64,000 nucleotides of DNA from Streptomyces termitum (GTDB lineage: Bacteria; Actinomycetota; Actinomycetes; Streptomycetales; Streptomycetaceae): contig NZ_BMUL01000012.1 in assembly GCF_014650175.1 (NCBI RefSeq), positions 1 through 64,000 of the forward strand. The letters run 5' to 3'. The notes beneath the pieces are model-generated. The model saw nothing but the letters and a program-made list of their open reading frames with translations, was not told the DNA's origin and searched no databases. Within the stretch, counting starts at the first letter, position 1, and each line of letters begins with the position of its first letter. This document shows positions 8,271 to 17,009 of the stretch, one piece after another. A program made the position numbers and the translations under genes.

Positions 8271-9173
8271 GTGCCAAAGACGAACAAGGCGAAGCCGGGC
8301 GAGAACAGTGCCTCCGGCGGTGACGGGGCCGCGCGGGACGTGCGGGACGTCAAGTACGCCCAGGACGTGAAGGGCGGGAAACCGCCGGTCAAGGGTGTGA
8401 AGAAGCGGCGCAAGGGAGCGGAGCCCGACGAGAAGGGGCTCGACTTCCCGCGCGCGTGGGTGGAGTTCGCGGACCCGGCCGACGAGGAGCAGCTCTTCCG
8501 CTGCGACCTGACCTGGCTGACCTCGCGCTGGACCTGTGTCTTCGGCAGCGGCTGCCAGGGCATCCGGGAGGGGCGGGCCGAGGACGGCTGCTGCACCCTG
8601 GGCGCCCACTTCTCCGACGAGGACGACGAGAAGCGGGTCGCGGAGCACGTGGCGCGGCTGACTCCGGAGATGTGGCAGTTCCACGAGGTCGGCGCGGAGT
8701 CGGGGTGGACGCAGACCGACGACGACGGCGAGCGGCAGACCCGCCGCTGGAAGGGCTCGTGCATCTTCCAGAACCGGCCGGGGTTCGCGGGCGGCGCGGG
8801 CTGCTCGCTGCACATCCTGGCCCTGAAGGAGGGCCGGGAGCCGCTGGAGACGAAGCCGGACGTGTGCTGGCAGCTGCCGGTCCGGCGGACGTACGACTGG
8901 ATCGACCGGCCGGACGACACGCGCGTGCTCCAGGTCTCGATCGGCGAGTACGACCGGCGGGGCTGGGGTCCGGGCGGGCACGACCTGCACTGGTGGTGCA
9001 CCTCGGCGGCCTCCGCGCACGGCGGCGGGGAGCCGGTCTACGTCTCGTACCGGCCGGAGCTGGTCGAGATGATGGGCGAGGAGGCGTACGGGGTGCTGGT
9101 CGGGCTGTGCGAGGCGCGGCTCGCGTCGGCGCTGCCGATGGTGGCGCCGCACCCGGCCGACCCGGCGCCGTAG
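8271..9173 (+). CDS. Cysteine-rich conserved protein (DUF3109/YkgJ-like, tentative)
   Basis: 300 residues. After a basic, disordered N-terminus (to about 50) comes a domain with ten Cys. C78 (FRCDL), C89 and C95 (WTCVFGSGC), the pair C107-C108 (DGCCTLGAHFSDEDDEKRV), then C154, C168, C189, C243 and C270. The CC pair followed by GAHFSDEDDEKR recalls YkgJ/DUF3109-type putative Zn/Fe-binding proteins, but I am not certain of membership. Many Trp and His residues (HDLHWWC) add possible ligands. There is no signal peptide. The start is set by the leaderless -10 TACGCT. The function is unknown. Confidence 0.8.
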   Translation: MPKTNKAKPGENSASGGDGAARDVRDVKYAQDVKGGKPPVKGVKKRRKGAEPDEKGLDFPRAWVEFADPADEEQLFRCDLTWLTSRWTCVFGSGCQGIREGRAEDGCCTLGAHFSDEDDEKRVAEHVARLTPEMWQFHEVGAESGWTQTDDDGERQTRRWKGSCIFQNRPGFAGGAGCSLHILALKEGREPLETKPDVCWQLPVRRTYDWIDRPDDTRVLQVSIGEYDRRGWGPGGHDLHWWCTSAASAHGGGEPVYVSYRPELVEMMGEEAYGVLVGLCEARLASALPMVAPHPADPAP

Positions 9174-9174
9174 C

Positions 9175-9188
9175 GGCGGGGCCCCGCC
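9175..9188. repeat. 14-bp GC palindrome between convergent genes
   Basis: GGCGGGGCCCCGCC, perfectly self-complementary, directly after the stop of the Cys-rich gene and 7 bp before the stop of the convergent gene. It may aid termination. Confidence 0.4.
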
Positions 9189-9194
9189 GGGCCC

Positions 9195-10988
9195 TCAGGA
9201 GGCGGGCGGTTCGCTCGTCGGTTCCGTGGGCGGCGGGGTGCCGGGGCCGGTGGTGCCCGGGTCGGTCGTGGGCGGCGGGGTCGTCGGCGGTTCGGTCGCG
9301 GGCTCGGTCGTGGTGGGCGGCGGGGTGGTGGGTTCCGTGGTCGGCGGTTCGGTCACGGGCCCGGTCGTCGGCGGGGTCGTGGCCGGGGTGGTGGGGCCGG
9401 TGGTCGGCTCGGTCGGGCCGCCGGTGGGCGGCGCGGTCGGCGGGGTGGTGGGGGCGACGGTGACCGGCGGGGGCGGCACCACGCGGTCGTCGATCGGGAC
9501 GACGGGCCCCCGGCCGCTGATCCGCAGCACCGCGCCGGTGGGGTCGACGCCGATCCTGGCGTGCCAGGGGCCGCGCGGTTCGCGCGCGTGGTCCACGCGG
9601 ACGGCGACGGTGAGGGTCTCGCCGGGGCGCAGGGTGCCGGAGGAGCGGCTCACGTACAGCCAGGGGGCGTCGGTCCACAGCGCCCAGTCGACGGGGCCGC
9701 CGCCCTGCCCGGTGAGGGTGATCAGGGTGACGTCGCCGGTGCAGCGGGCGGTGACGCCGATCCAGCCGGGGGCCGGGTCGCCGGCGCGCGCGGGGGTGGC
9801 CGGGCCGCCGGGCCGGGCGGGGGTGACGACCTCGACGGAGACGTCCGGGGAGCGGTCGGGGCCGCCGGTGGTGCGGGCGTTGCCCGCGTTCTCGTAGGGG
9901 TCGTCCGGCCGGCCGTCGGCGGCGCCGTCGCGCTCGCCCGCGCTGACGCCGGGGCCGCCCCGCACCTCCGCGCCCGCCGGGACGCCCCGGTACGAGGTCC
10001 ACAGGGCGAGGACCGGGGCGGCGACGACGGCGGCGACCACGGTGGTGGTGACCGCGCGGGACCGGATGCGGTCGCGGCGGGCGACGAGGTCCTTGGGGTC
10101 GAGGGGGAAGCCGGTGGGCGCGAAGCGCGGGGCGCCCGCACGCGCGCGCGGCACGTGGAGCATCGCCATGTAGGCGGCGGCCCGGGGGGCCTCGACCAGC
10201 GGCAGGCGGTCCTGGACGGCGCGCGGCCCGCCGCCCGGCCAGGGGGCGGCGGCGCCGACCCGCTCGGCGGTGCGGCGGCAGGTCGGGCAGTCGTCGACGT
10301 GCCGGACGAGTTCGGCGCGCAGGGCCGCCGAGAGGATCATGCGGCGGCCGCCGCTGAGGAGGCGGGCGACGGTGGGACAGCTGCCGGTGGAGACGACGGC
10401 GAGGGCGGCGCGGGTGCGCTCGACCTCGCAGGCGGCGGTGGCGAGCAGGTCGCGGGCGGCCTGCGGGTCGAGGGCGAGGACGGCGGCGACCTGGCCGGGG
10501 GCCAGGCCGTGCCGGACGGCGAGTTCGAGGGCCTCGCGCTGTTCGGGGGTGGTCCCGGCGGCCTCGGGCCAGGCGAGGGCGGCGAGCTCCTCGCGGCGGC
10601 GCTCGGCGGTCTCGTCGGAGACCGGCGGCGGGGCGGCCGGGGGGACGGCGGGGCGGCCGGTGTGGGCGCCCTGGCGCCTGCGGCGCTGCTCGCCGAGGCT
10701 GCGCAGGCAGGCCCAGCGGGCGAGCGCGTACAGCCAGGCGGTGCGGCCCTCCTCGTCGGAGGGGCAGCGGCCGTGGTGGCGCTCGGCGGCGGCGAGGACC
10801 TCGCCGAGGACGGCGGTGGCCGTGTCGTGGTCGCAGAGGACCGAGAGGCAGTACGTGAAGAGGCCGTCGAGGGCGGCCTCGTAGCGGACGGGGGGACACC
10901 GGCCGTGCGTGCGCGACCCCTGCTGCGGGCCGCGGTGCGCCCGGTGCGCGCCGGGGGTGCGGGAGGGGTCCAGCCTGCTGCTCGTCAC
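9195..10988 (-). CDS. Membrane-anchored protein: sigma-factor-like part, HC2 zinc finger, BACON-like domain
   Basis: About 597 residues from GTG 10988. The N-terminal 200 residues look like an ECF sigma factor (RYEAALDGLFTYCLSVLCDHDTATAVLGEVL.., a region-4-like REALELAVRHGLAPGQVAAVLALD). A zf-HC2 anti-sigma zinc-binding motif follows (H230-x3-C234-x2-C237), then a transmembrane helix (about 312-331). Outside is a BACON-like beta domain (VDWALWTDAPWLYVSRSSGTLRPGETLTVAVRVD) and a long Pro/Thr tail. Sigma-like and anti-sigma-like parts in one chain suggest a self-contained membrane signalling protein. A leaderless -10 (TACGGT, 10995-11000) lies 6 nt upstream; an ATG at 11024 is an alternative. 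Confidence 0.8.
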   Translation of the reverse strand: MTSSRLDPSRTPGAHRAHRGPQQGSRTHGRCPPVRYEAALDGLFTYCLSVLCDHDTATAVLGEVLAAAERHHGRCPSDEEGRTAWLYALARWACLRSLGEQRRRRQGAHTGRPAVPPAAPPPVSDETAERRREELAALAWPEAAGTTPEQREALELAVRHGLAPGQVAAVLALDPQAARDLLATAACEVERTRAALAVVSTGSCPTVARLLSGGRRMILSAALRAELVRHVDDCPTCRRTAERVGAAAPWPGGGPRAVQDRLPLVEAPRAAAYMAMLHVPRARAGAPRFAPTGFPLDPKDLVARRDRIRSRAVTTTVVAAVVAAPVLALWTSYRGVPAGAEVRGGPGVSAGERDGAADGRPDDPYENAGNARTTGGPDRSPDVSVEVVTPARPGGPATPARAGDPAPGWIGVTARCTGDVTLITLTGQGGGPVDWALWTDAPWLYVSRSSGTLRPGETLTVAVRVDHAREPRGPWHARIGVDPTGAVLRISGRGPVVPIDDRVVPPPPVTVAPTTPPTAPPTGGPTEPTTGPTTPATTPPTTGPVTEPPTTEPTTPPPTTTEPATEPPTTPPPTTDPGTTGPGTPPPTEPTSEPPAS

Positions 10989-10994
10989 TGGGAG

Positions 10995-11000
10995 ACCGTA
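10995..11000 (-). promoter_or_regulatory. -10 element, leaderless start at 10988
   Basis: TACGGT on the reverse strand, 6 nt before the GTG. Confidence 0.45.
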
Positions 11001-11195
11001 GGCGCGGGCGCGGGCGCTTTTCATACCGGATCCGTTCTTCTCACCCGTACAGGTGAAGCCTTCACTCGAAAGGGGACAGGAGGAGGGCGTTCCGCTGCCG
11101 GGGCGGAGCCGGCCGCCGGTCGCGGGCCGGGCGGGCGGCGGGCGGGGGTCCGTCGGCCGAGGGCCGGGCGGCGGCCCGTTGTCGGTGGCGGCGGC

Positions 11196-11201
11196 TACGG
11201 T
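11196..11201 (+). promoter_or_regulatory. -10 element, leaderless start of radA
   Basis: TACGGT, 7 nt before ATG 11209. Confidence 0.55.
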
Positions 11202-11208
11202 GTGGGGC

Positions 11209-12615
11209 ATGGCTGCCCGTACGAAAACCGCCAAGGAACGGCCGTCCTACCGCTGCACCGAGTGCGGCTGGCAGACGGCCAAATGGCTCGGCCGCTGCCC
11301 CGAATGCCAGGCGTGGGGCACGGTCGAGGAGTACGGCGCGCCCGCCGTGCGGACCACCGCGGCGGGCCGGGTCTCGACCGCGGCCGTCCCGATCGCCCAG
11401 GTGGACGGCCGGCAGGCGACCGCCCGCACGACCGGCGTCGACGAGCTGGACCGGGTCCTCGGCGGCGGCCTGGTGCCCGGCGCCGTGGTGCTGCTGGCGG
11501 GCGAGCCGGGCGTCGGCAAGTCCACGCTGCTGCTGGACGTGGCGGCGAAGGCGGCCAGCGACGAGCACCGCACGCTGTACGTGACGGGCGAGGAGTCCGC
11601 CAGTCAGGTCCGGCTGCGCGCCGACCGGATCCACGCGCTGAGCGACCACCTCTACCTGGCGGCGGAGACCGACCTGTCGGCGGTCCTCGGCCACCTGGAC
11701 GCGGTGAAGCCCTCGCTGCTGATCCTCGACTCGGTGCAGACCGTCGCCTCCCCGGAGATCGACGGGGCGCCCGGCGGCATGGCGCAGGTGCGGGAGGTCG
11801 CGGGCGCGCTGATCCGGGCCTCCAAGGAGCGCGGGATGTCGACGCTGCTCGTCGGCCACGTGACGAAGGACGGGGCGATCGCCGGTCCCCGGCTGCTGGA
11901 GCACCTGGTGGACGTCGTCCTGCACTTCGAGGGCGACCGGCACGCGCGCCTGCGCCTGGTCCGGGGCGTGAAGAACCGGTACGGGACGACGGACGAGGTC
12001 GGCTGCTTCGAGCTGCACGACGAGGGGATCACCGGGCTCGCCGACCCGTCGGGCCTGTTCCTGACCCGGCGCGACGTGGCCGTGCCCGGCACCTGCCTCA
12101 CGGTCACCCTGGAGGGCCGCCGGCCGCTGGTCGCCGAGGTGCAGGCGCTGACGGTGGACTCGCAGATCCCGTCCCCGCGCCGGACCACCTCCGGCCTGGA
12201 GACCTCCCGGGTCTCGATGATGCTGGCGGTCCTGGAGCAGCGGGGCCGGATCAGCGCGCTCGGCAAGCGGGACATCTACAGCGCCACCGTCGGCGGGGTG
12301 AAGCTCTCCGAGCCCGCCGCCGACCTGGCCATCGCGCTGGCGCTGGCGTCCGCCGCGAGCGACACCCCGCTGCCGAAGAACCTGGTGGCGATCGGCGAGG
12401 TCGGCCTCGCGGGCGAGGTGCGGCGGGTGACCGGCGTGCAGCGCCGCCTCGCGGAGGCGCACCGCCTGGGCTTCACCCACGCGCTGGTCCCGACGGACCC
12501 CGGCAAGGTGCCCGCGGGCATGCGCGTGACGGAGGTCGCGGACATGGGCGACGCCCTGCGCGTCCTCCCCCGCGGCCGCCGCCCGTCCAGAAAGGCGGAG
12601 GAGGGCGAGGGCTGA
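11209..12615 (+). CDS. radA: DNA repair protein RadA (Sms)
   Basis: 468 residues. The N-terminal zinc finger is YRCTECGWQTAKWLGRCPECQAWGT (four Cys, CxxC..CxxC). The RecA-like core has Walker A GEPGVGKST and Walker B LLILDSV, with the RadA-specific KNRYG motif (VRGVKNRYGTTDEVG). The C-terminal part is Lon-protease-like (PAADLAIALALASA, GEVGLAGEVRRV) without peptidase function. RadA is a hexameric helicase that drives branch migration in recombination. The ATG at 11209 is fixed by a leaderless -10. It is upstream of disA on the same strand, a conserved actinobacterial and Bacillus neighbourhood; RadA is known to interact with DisA in some bacteria. Confidence 0.96.
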   Translation: MAARTKTAKERPSYRCTECGWQTAKWLGRCPECQAWGTVEEYGAPAVRTTAAGRVSTAAVPIAQVDGRQATARTTGVDELDRVLGGGLVPGAVVLLAGEPGVGKSTLLLDVAAKAASDEHRTLYVTGEESASQVRLRADRIHALSDHLYLAAETDLSAVLGHLDAVKPSLLILDSVQTVASPEIDGAPGGMAQVREVAGALIRASKERGMSTLLVGHVTKDGAIAGPRLLEHLVDVVLHFEGDRHARLRLVRGVKNRYGTTDEVGCFELHDEGITGLADPSGLFLTRRDVAVPGTCLTVTLEGRRPLVAEVQALTVDSQIPSPRRTTSGLETSRVSMMLAVLEQRGRISALGKRDIYSATVGGVKLSEPAADLAIALALASAASDTPLPKNLVAIGEVGLAGEVRRVTGVQRRLAEAHRLGFTHALVPTDPGKVPAGMRVTEVADMGDALRVLPRGRRPSRKAEEGEG

Positions 12616-12855
12616 GAAACCTCCCGGGAAGGCCGGCCGAGGGCGCCCCGGACCGGTTCCGGGCACGGCCCGGCGGGGGCGCGCCGGGGGAACCGAGGGG
12701 TAGAGCGGCGCCCCGGCGGGTAGGGCGGACGCGACCGGGGGCGCCCCGGCGGGGCCCTCGGGAGCGTCCCGGACCGGCGCGCGGCCCAGGGTGGCGGGGT
12801 GGTGTCGCTAGACTTTGCCCTGGTCTCGCCCATCCGTACGAGCCGGAGGAGTGCA

Positions 12856-13980
12856 GTGGCAGCCAAGGACGGGGCAGCAGCTCCTGGAAAGTCCGGCGCG
12901 GGCTCCGGCAACGAAGCGCTGATGCGCGCGGCCCTGAGCGCGGTCGCGCCCGGCACCGCGCTGCGCGACGGCCTGGAGCGGATCCTCCGGGGGAACACCG
13001 GCGGTCTGATCGTCCTGGGCATGGACAAGACGGTCGACTCGATGTGCACCGGCGGCTTCGTCATCGACGTCGAGTTCGCCGCGACCCGGCTGCGGGAGCT
13101 GTGCAAGCTGGACGGGGCGCTGGTCCTCGACAAGGACATCAGCAAGATCCACCGGGCCGGTGTGCAGCTGGTCCCGGACGCGTCGATCCCCACCGAGGAG
13201 ACCGGCACCCGCCACCGCACCGCGGACCGGGTCTCCAAGCAGTGCAACTTCCCCGTGGTCTCCGTCTCGCAGTCGATGCGCCTGATCGCGCTGTACGTGA
13301 ACGGCGAGCGGCGGGTCCTGGAGGAGTCGGCGGCCATCCTGTCCCGGGCCAACCAGGCGCTCGCGACCCTGGAGCGGTACAAGCTCCGGCTCGACGAGGT
13401 GGCGGGCACGCTCTCCGCGCTGGAGATCGAGGACCTGGTGACCGTCCGGGACGTGACGGCGGTCGCCCAGCGCCTGGAGATGGTCCGCCGGATCGCCACC
13501 GAGATCGCGGAGTACGTGGTCGAGCTCGGCACCGACGGCCGGCTCCTGTCGCTCCAGCTCGACGAGTTGATCGCGGGCGTGGAGCCGGAGCGCGAGCTGG
13601 TGATCCGGGACTACGTGCCGGAGCCCACCGCCAAGCGGTCCCGCACGGTCGCCGAGGCGCTGACCGAACTGGACGCCCTCTCCCACACCGAGCTGCTCGA
13701 ACTGCCCGTCGTGGCGCGGGCGCTGGGGTACAGCGGCTCGCCCGAGACGCTCGACTCCGCCGTCTCGCCGCGCGGTTACCGGCTCCTGGCCAAGGTGCCG
13801 CGGCTGCCGGGCGCGATCATCGAGCGGCTGGTGGAGCACTTCGGCGGGCTCCAGAAGCTGCTCGCCGCGAGCGTGGACGACCTCCAGACCGTGGACGGCG
13901 TCGGCGAGGCGCGGGCCCGCAGCGTGCGCGAGGGCCTGTCGCGGCTGGCCGAGTCCTCGATCCTGGAGCGGTACGTCTGA
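12856..13980 (+). CDS. disA: DNA integrity scanning diadenylate cyclase DisA
   Basis: 374 residues. The N-terminal DAC domain has the DGA motif (86-88) and RHRTA (119-123), the residues that condense two ATP into c-di-AMP. A linker and C-terminal helix-hairpin-helix DNA-binding domain (LLAASVDDLQTVDGVGEARARSVREGL) complete the octameric DisA design. c-di-AMP controls osmolyte and potassium balance and growth in Streptomyces. The GTG start follows GGAGGAG (12845-12851) at 4 nt; an in-frame ATG 57 nt upstream lacks this signal. 240 bp separate it from radA, so it may have its own promoter. It ends at a shared hairpin with the convergent gene. Confidence 0.96.
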   Translation: MAAKDGAAAPGKSGAGSGNEALMRAALSAVAPGTALRDGLERILRGNTGGLIVLGMDKTVDSMCTGGFVIDVEFAATRLRELCKLDGALVLDKDISKIHRAGVQLVPDASIPTEETGTRHRTADRVSKQCNFPVVSVSQSMRLIALYVNGERRVLEESAAILSRANQALATLERYKLRLDEVAGTLSALEIEDLVTVRDVTAVAQRLEMVRRIATEIAEYVVELGTDGRLLSLQLDELIAGVEPERELVIRDYVPEPTAKRSRTVAEALTELDALSHTELLELPVVARALGYSGSPETLDSAVSPRGYRLLAKVPRLPGAIIERLVEHFGGLQKLLAASVDDLQTVDGVGEARARSVREGLSRLAESSILERYV

Positions 13981-14005
13981 CCCCGGGAGCGCGGGAGACA
14001 TGACG

Positions 14006-14034
14006 GGAGCCCCGGGCGGATCGCCCGGGGCTCC
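14006..14034. terminator. Bidirectional terminator between disA and 14058 gene
   Basis: Perfect 13-bp stem (GGAGCCCCGGGCG / CGCCCGGGGCTCC) with a GAT loop in the 77-bp convergent gap. No U-tract on either side. Confidence 0.75.
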
Positions 14035-14057
14035 TGTACGTCGCCGAGCGCCGCGGC

Positions 14058-14930
14058 TCAGTCCTTGGTGAGGGTGAAGGACGCCGGGAGCACCTTCGCG
14101 CCGGAGACCGTCGCCTCCACCACGTAGGTGCCGGGGCCGGGCCGGTCCGCCGGGGTGGTGGCGCAGCCCGGGACGCTGCGCCGCAGGTCCCACTCCACGG
14201 CGTGGGTGACCGTGGTGCGCGCGGGGATCCGGAGCAGGACGGGGGCGCCGGGGCCGGGGCAGTCGTCGGTGGACCAGAGCCGCTCGTTGCGGGAGTCGCG
14301 GACGGTGAGGACCGCGGCGCGGGGGCCGAGGTCGGCCTTGCAGTCGGTGGCCGAGGTGTTCCGCACGAGGAGGTCGAAGCGGGGCTTCTCGCCGGGCGCG
14401 TAGCCGACCTGGGGGGTGCGGAGCGTCAACAGGAGGCTTCCGGAGGGGCAGTTCGGGAGCGGGGAGCCGGCCGGGACGCGCTGCCCGGCACCGGTGCCCG
14501 CGCCGCCGTCGGCGCCCGCGCCGTCGGTGTCGCCGTTCTTCCCGGCCGTACCGGAGCCGGAACCGTCCGCGCCCGTACCGGAACCGGTCGCGCCGTCCGC
14601 GCCGGAGGAGCCGTCGCCCGCGCCCGTACCGGAACCGCCGTCCCCACCCGTACCGTTATCGCCTGATTCGCCCGAATCATCCGACTCGTCGCGTCCGCCG
14701 GGCTGTTGGCTGATCGCCGGGCCGGTGCCGGAGGGGCCGGGGGTGATGGAGGGCGGCGCGGAGGACGAGCCGTTCGCGGCGTCGCCCGGTCGCTTCCCGT
14801 CCTCGCCGCCGGAGACGAGGAACCACACGGTGAGGAGGGCCAGGAGCGCCATCAGGCACAGCGCGACCGCCCTCCGTCGCCAGTAGATGGTGGAGGGAAG
14901 CGGCCCGACCGGATTGCGCAAAGATCCCAC
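14058..14930 (-). CDS. Membrane-anchored protein with Ser/Gly/Asp linker and Cys-containing beta domain
   Basis: 290 residues. A short basic N-terminus and one transmembrane helix (21-40) anchor it with the rest outside. Residues about 44-150 are a low-complexity Gly/Ser/Asp/Ala linker. The C-terminal domain (about 155-290) has four Cys (PNCPSG, TDCKA, DDCPGP, PGCATT) and beta-rich segments such as FDLLVRNTSATDC and GTYVVEATVSGAKVLPASFTLTKD, an immunoglobulin-like fold. I do not recognise a specific family. The GTG start has TAAGGT ending 6 nt upstream (leaderless). It is convergent with disA. Confidence 0.8.
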   Translation of the reverse strand: MGSLRNPVGPLPSTIYWRRRAVALCLMALLALLTVWFLVSGGEDGKRPGDAANGSSSAPPSITPGPSGTGPAISQQPGGRDESDDSGESGDNGTGGDGGSGTGAGDGSSGADGATGSGTGADGSGSGTAGKNGDTDGAGADGGAGTGAGQRVPAGSPLPNCPSGSLLLTLRTPQVGYAPGEKPRFDLLVRNTSATDCKADLGPRAAVLTVRDSRNERLWSTDDCPGPGAPVLLRIPARTTVTHAVEWDLRRSVPGCATTPADRPGPGTYVVEATVSGAKVLPASFTLTKD

Positions 14931-14936
14931 GACCGA

Positions 14937-14942
14937 ACCTTA
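14937..14942 (-). promoter_or_regulatory. -10 element, leaderless start at 14930
   Basis: TAAGGT on the reverse strand, 6 nt before the GTG. Confidence 0.5.
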
Positions 14943-15166
14943 CGAGAGATCCGGCCCAACTCCCGCCCCACCCGCCGCCCGAGAGCCCAAGTTTTGCCGA
15001 TGATCACATCCGCGGGCCGCTTTCCCGTACCCTGCGTGACGGCCGGAACTCCCGCGCCCCGGCCGGTGATCGGCCGCCGCCCCGGGCATCCCCCACTTTC
15101 GTCAGGGGTCGGATCGTCCCTTGGCCCGGGGCACGGCGCCCCGGATTCCGGTTAGCGTCATGCACC

Positions 15167-15844
15167 ATGGACAACCTCCTCGACCTCTCCGACCGTCTCT
15201 ACGTCGACGTGCTCGACTTCGCGCACTCCACACCCGGCTGGTTCCAGTGGCTCGCCGAGGTCTGGACGGAGCTCGGGCTGCTGCTGTTCGGCGCCCTGTT
15301 CCTGGCCGGATGGTGGCGGTCGCGGAACGGTTCGAGCACCGCCATGGCCCTGGCGTTCCTCGCCCCGCTCGCCACCGCCTTCGGCTACCTGGTCAGCGAG
15401 GCCCTGAAGTCCCTGGTCGACGAGGAACGGCCGTGCCGGGCGGTCGCCGGGGCGCCCGCCTCGCTGATCCAGTGCCCGCCGCACGGCGACTGGTCCTTCC
15501 CCAGCAACCACGCGGCCATCGCCGGCGCCGCCGCCGTCGCGCTCGCCCTCTCCTGGCGCGGGATCGCCCTGCTGACCGTGCCCATGGCGATCCTGATGGC
15601 CTTCTCCCGCGTCTTCGTCGGCGTCCACTACCCGCACGACGTGACCGTGGGCCTGCTCCTCGGCGGCGCGGCCGCCTTCCTCTTCGTCCGGATCGGCCGC
15701 AAGCCGATGCTGGCCCTGGTGGAGACGGCCAGGTCCAGCCGGAGCGCGGCCGTCGTCTGGTGCGCGGGACACGGCTCCGCGACCCCCGCGGACGCCTCCG
15801 CGCGCCCCGCGCGCCGGGCGCGGGCCCGCCACGGCGCGCGCTGA
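15167..15844 (+). CDS. PAP2-family membrane phosphatase
   Basis: 225 residues, about five to six transmembrane helices. The three phosphatase motifs are present: K81 with R88-P89 (KSLVDEERPC), PSNH at 112-115, and SRVFVGVHYPHD (R148, H154). Family members dephosphorylate lipid phosphates such as undecaprenyl pyrophosphate or phosphatidic acid. Which one applies here cannot be read from sequence. The Arg/Ala-rich C-terminus is cytoplasmic and variable. A TAGCGT hexamer (15153-15158) lies 8 nt before the ATG, so the mRNA has almost no leader. mutY follows 33 bp downstream and may be co-transcribed. Confidence 0.88.
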   Translation: MDNLLDLSDRLYVDVLDFAHSTPGWFQWLAEVWTELGLLLFGALFLAGWWRSRNGSSTAMALAFLAPLATAFGYLVSEALKSLVDEERPCRAVAGAPASLIQCPPHGDWSFPSNHAAIAGAAAVALALSWRGIALLTVPMAILMAFSRVFVGVHYPHDVTVGLLLGGAAAFLFVRIGRKPMLALVETARSSRSAAVVWCAGHGSATPADASARPARRARARHGAR

Positions 15845-15877
15845 TCGCTCCCGGGACGTGCCAGGATCGGGGGTGCC

Positions 15878-16825
15878 ATGACTTCCACCGATGCCCCCTC
15901 CTTCCCGCCCGTCCCGTCCGCCGGGACCGGCCACGCCCCCGGTGCCGCCGAGCCGGCCGAGCTGCACGGCCCGGTCCTCGCCTGGTTCGACCGGCACGCC
16001 CGCGACCTCCCCTGGCGCCGCCCCGAGGCCGGCGCCTGGGGGGTCATGGTCAGCGAGTTCATGCTCCAGCAGACCCCCGTCGTCCGGGTGCTCCCGGTGT
16101 ACGAGCAGTGGCTGGCGCGCTGGCCGCGCCCGGCCGACCTGGCCGCCGAGCCGCCCGGCGAGGCCGTCCGCGCCTGGGGCCGGCTCGGCTACCCCCGCCG
16201 GGCGCTGCGGCTGCACGCGGCGGCCGTGGCGATAAGGGACCGCCACCAGGGCGACGTGCCGAGCGACCACGCGCAGCTCCTCGCCCTCCCCGGCATCGGC
16301 GAGTACACCGCCGCGGCCGTCGCCTCCTTCGCGTACGGACAGCGCCACGCGGTCCTCGACACCAACGTCCGCCGGGTCTTCGCCCGCGCCGCGACCGGCG
16401 TCCAGTACCCGCCGAACGCCACCACCGCGGCCGAGCGGCGGCTGGCCCGGGAGCTGCTCCCCGACGACGAGGCGACCGCGGCCCGCTGGGCCGCCGCCTC
16501 GATGGAGCTCGGCGCCCTGGTCTGCACGGCGAAGAACGAGGACTGCGGGCGCTGCCCGATCGCGGACCGGTGCGGCTGGCTGCTCGCGGGCAAGCCCCCG
16601 CACGACGGGCCGCCGCGCCGGGGCCAGAGCTACGCCGGGACCGACCGCCAGGTCCGCGGCCGGCTCCTCGCCGTCCTGCGCGACGCCCCCGGGCCGGTCC
16701 CCCAGGCCGCCCTGGACGCCGTCTGGGACGAGCCGGTGCAGCGCGGCCGGGCCCTGGACGGCCTGGTCTCGGACGGCCTGGTGGAGCCGCTGGACGGCGG
16801 CCGCTACCGGCTGCCCCTGACCTGA
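15878..16825 (+). CDS. mutY: A/G-specific adenine DNA glycosylase MutY
   Basis: 315 residues. It removes adenine mispaired with 8-oxoguanine. Catalytic Glu60 sits before FMLQQTPV, the helix-hairpin-helix is LPGIG (137-141), the catalytic Asp161 is in VLDTNVRRV, and the [4Fe-4S] ligands are C216, C223, C226 and C232 (C-x6-C-x2-C-x5-C). The C-terminus (about 250-315) looks like a short winged segment rather than the MutT-like domain of E. coli MutY. To my knowledge short MutY proteins are usual in actinobacteria. GGGGGTG lies just upstream of the ATG. Confidence 0.94.
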   Translation: MTSTDAPSFPPVPSAGTGHAPGAAEPAELHGPVLAWFDRHARDLPWRRPEAGAWGVMVSEFMLQQTPVVRVLPVYEQWLARWPRPADLAAEPPGEAVRAWGRLGYPRRALRLHAAAVAIRDRHQGDVPSDHAQLLALPGIGEYTAAAVASFAYGQRHAVLDTNVRRVFARAATGVQYPPNATTAAERRLARELLPDDEATAARWAAASMELGALVCTAKNEDCGRCPIADRCGWLLAGKPPHDGPPRRGQSYAGTDRQVRGRLLAVLRDAPGPVPQAALDAVWDEPVQRGRALDGLVSDGLVEPLDGGRYRLPLT

Positions 16826-16952
16826 CCGGCCCGCACCCGGCACCCGTGCGGGGAGAGCCTCCCCCCGCGCGCGTGGTGCGCTGTTACACAACCGATGGGC
16901 AGCCGTGCGCCCACCGACGGCTGCCCCGCACACCCCCGTGACAAGCGCTCCG

Positions 16953-16958
16953 TAGCGT
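16953..16958 (+). promoter_or_regulatory. Candidate -10 of the sigE operon
   Basis: TAGCGT with no recognisable -35, as expected for an activator-dependent promoter. In S. coelicolor the sigE promoter needs the response regulator CseB; that it does here is inferred from the conserved operon. Confidence 0.4.
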
Positions 16959-17009
16959 CAGCGTCGACACGGAGAACAAGCAGGTCAACGGGGATGCGGA
17001 GGCGGCGGG

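Noticed and set aside
15878..16825. MutY without the MutT-like C-terminal domain as a truncation
   Set aside because: The length agrees with other actinobacterial MutY and all catalytic and Fe-S residues are present, so it is a normal variant.
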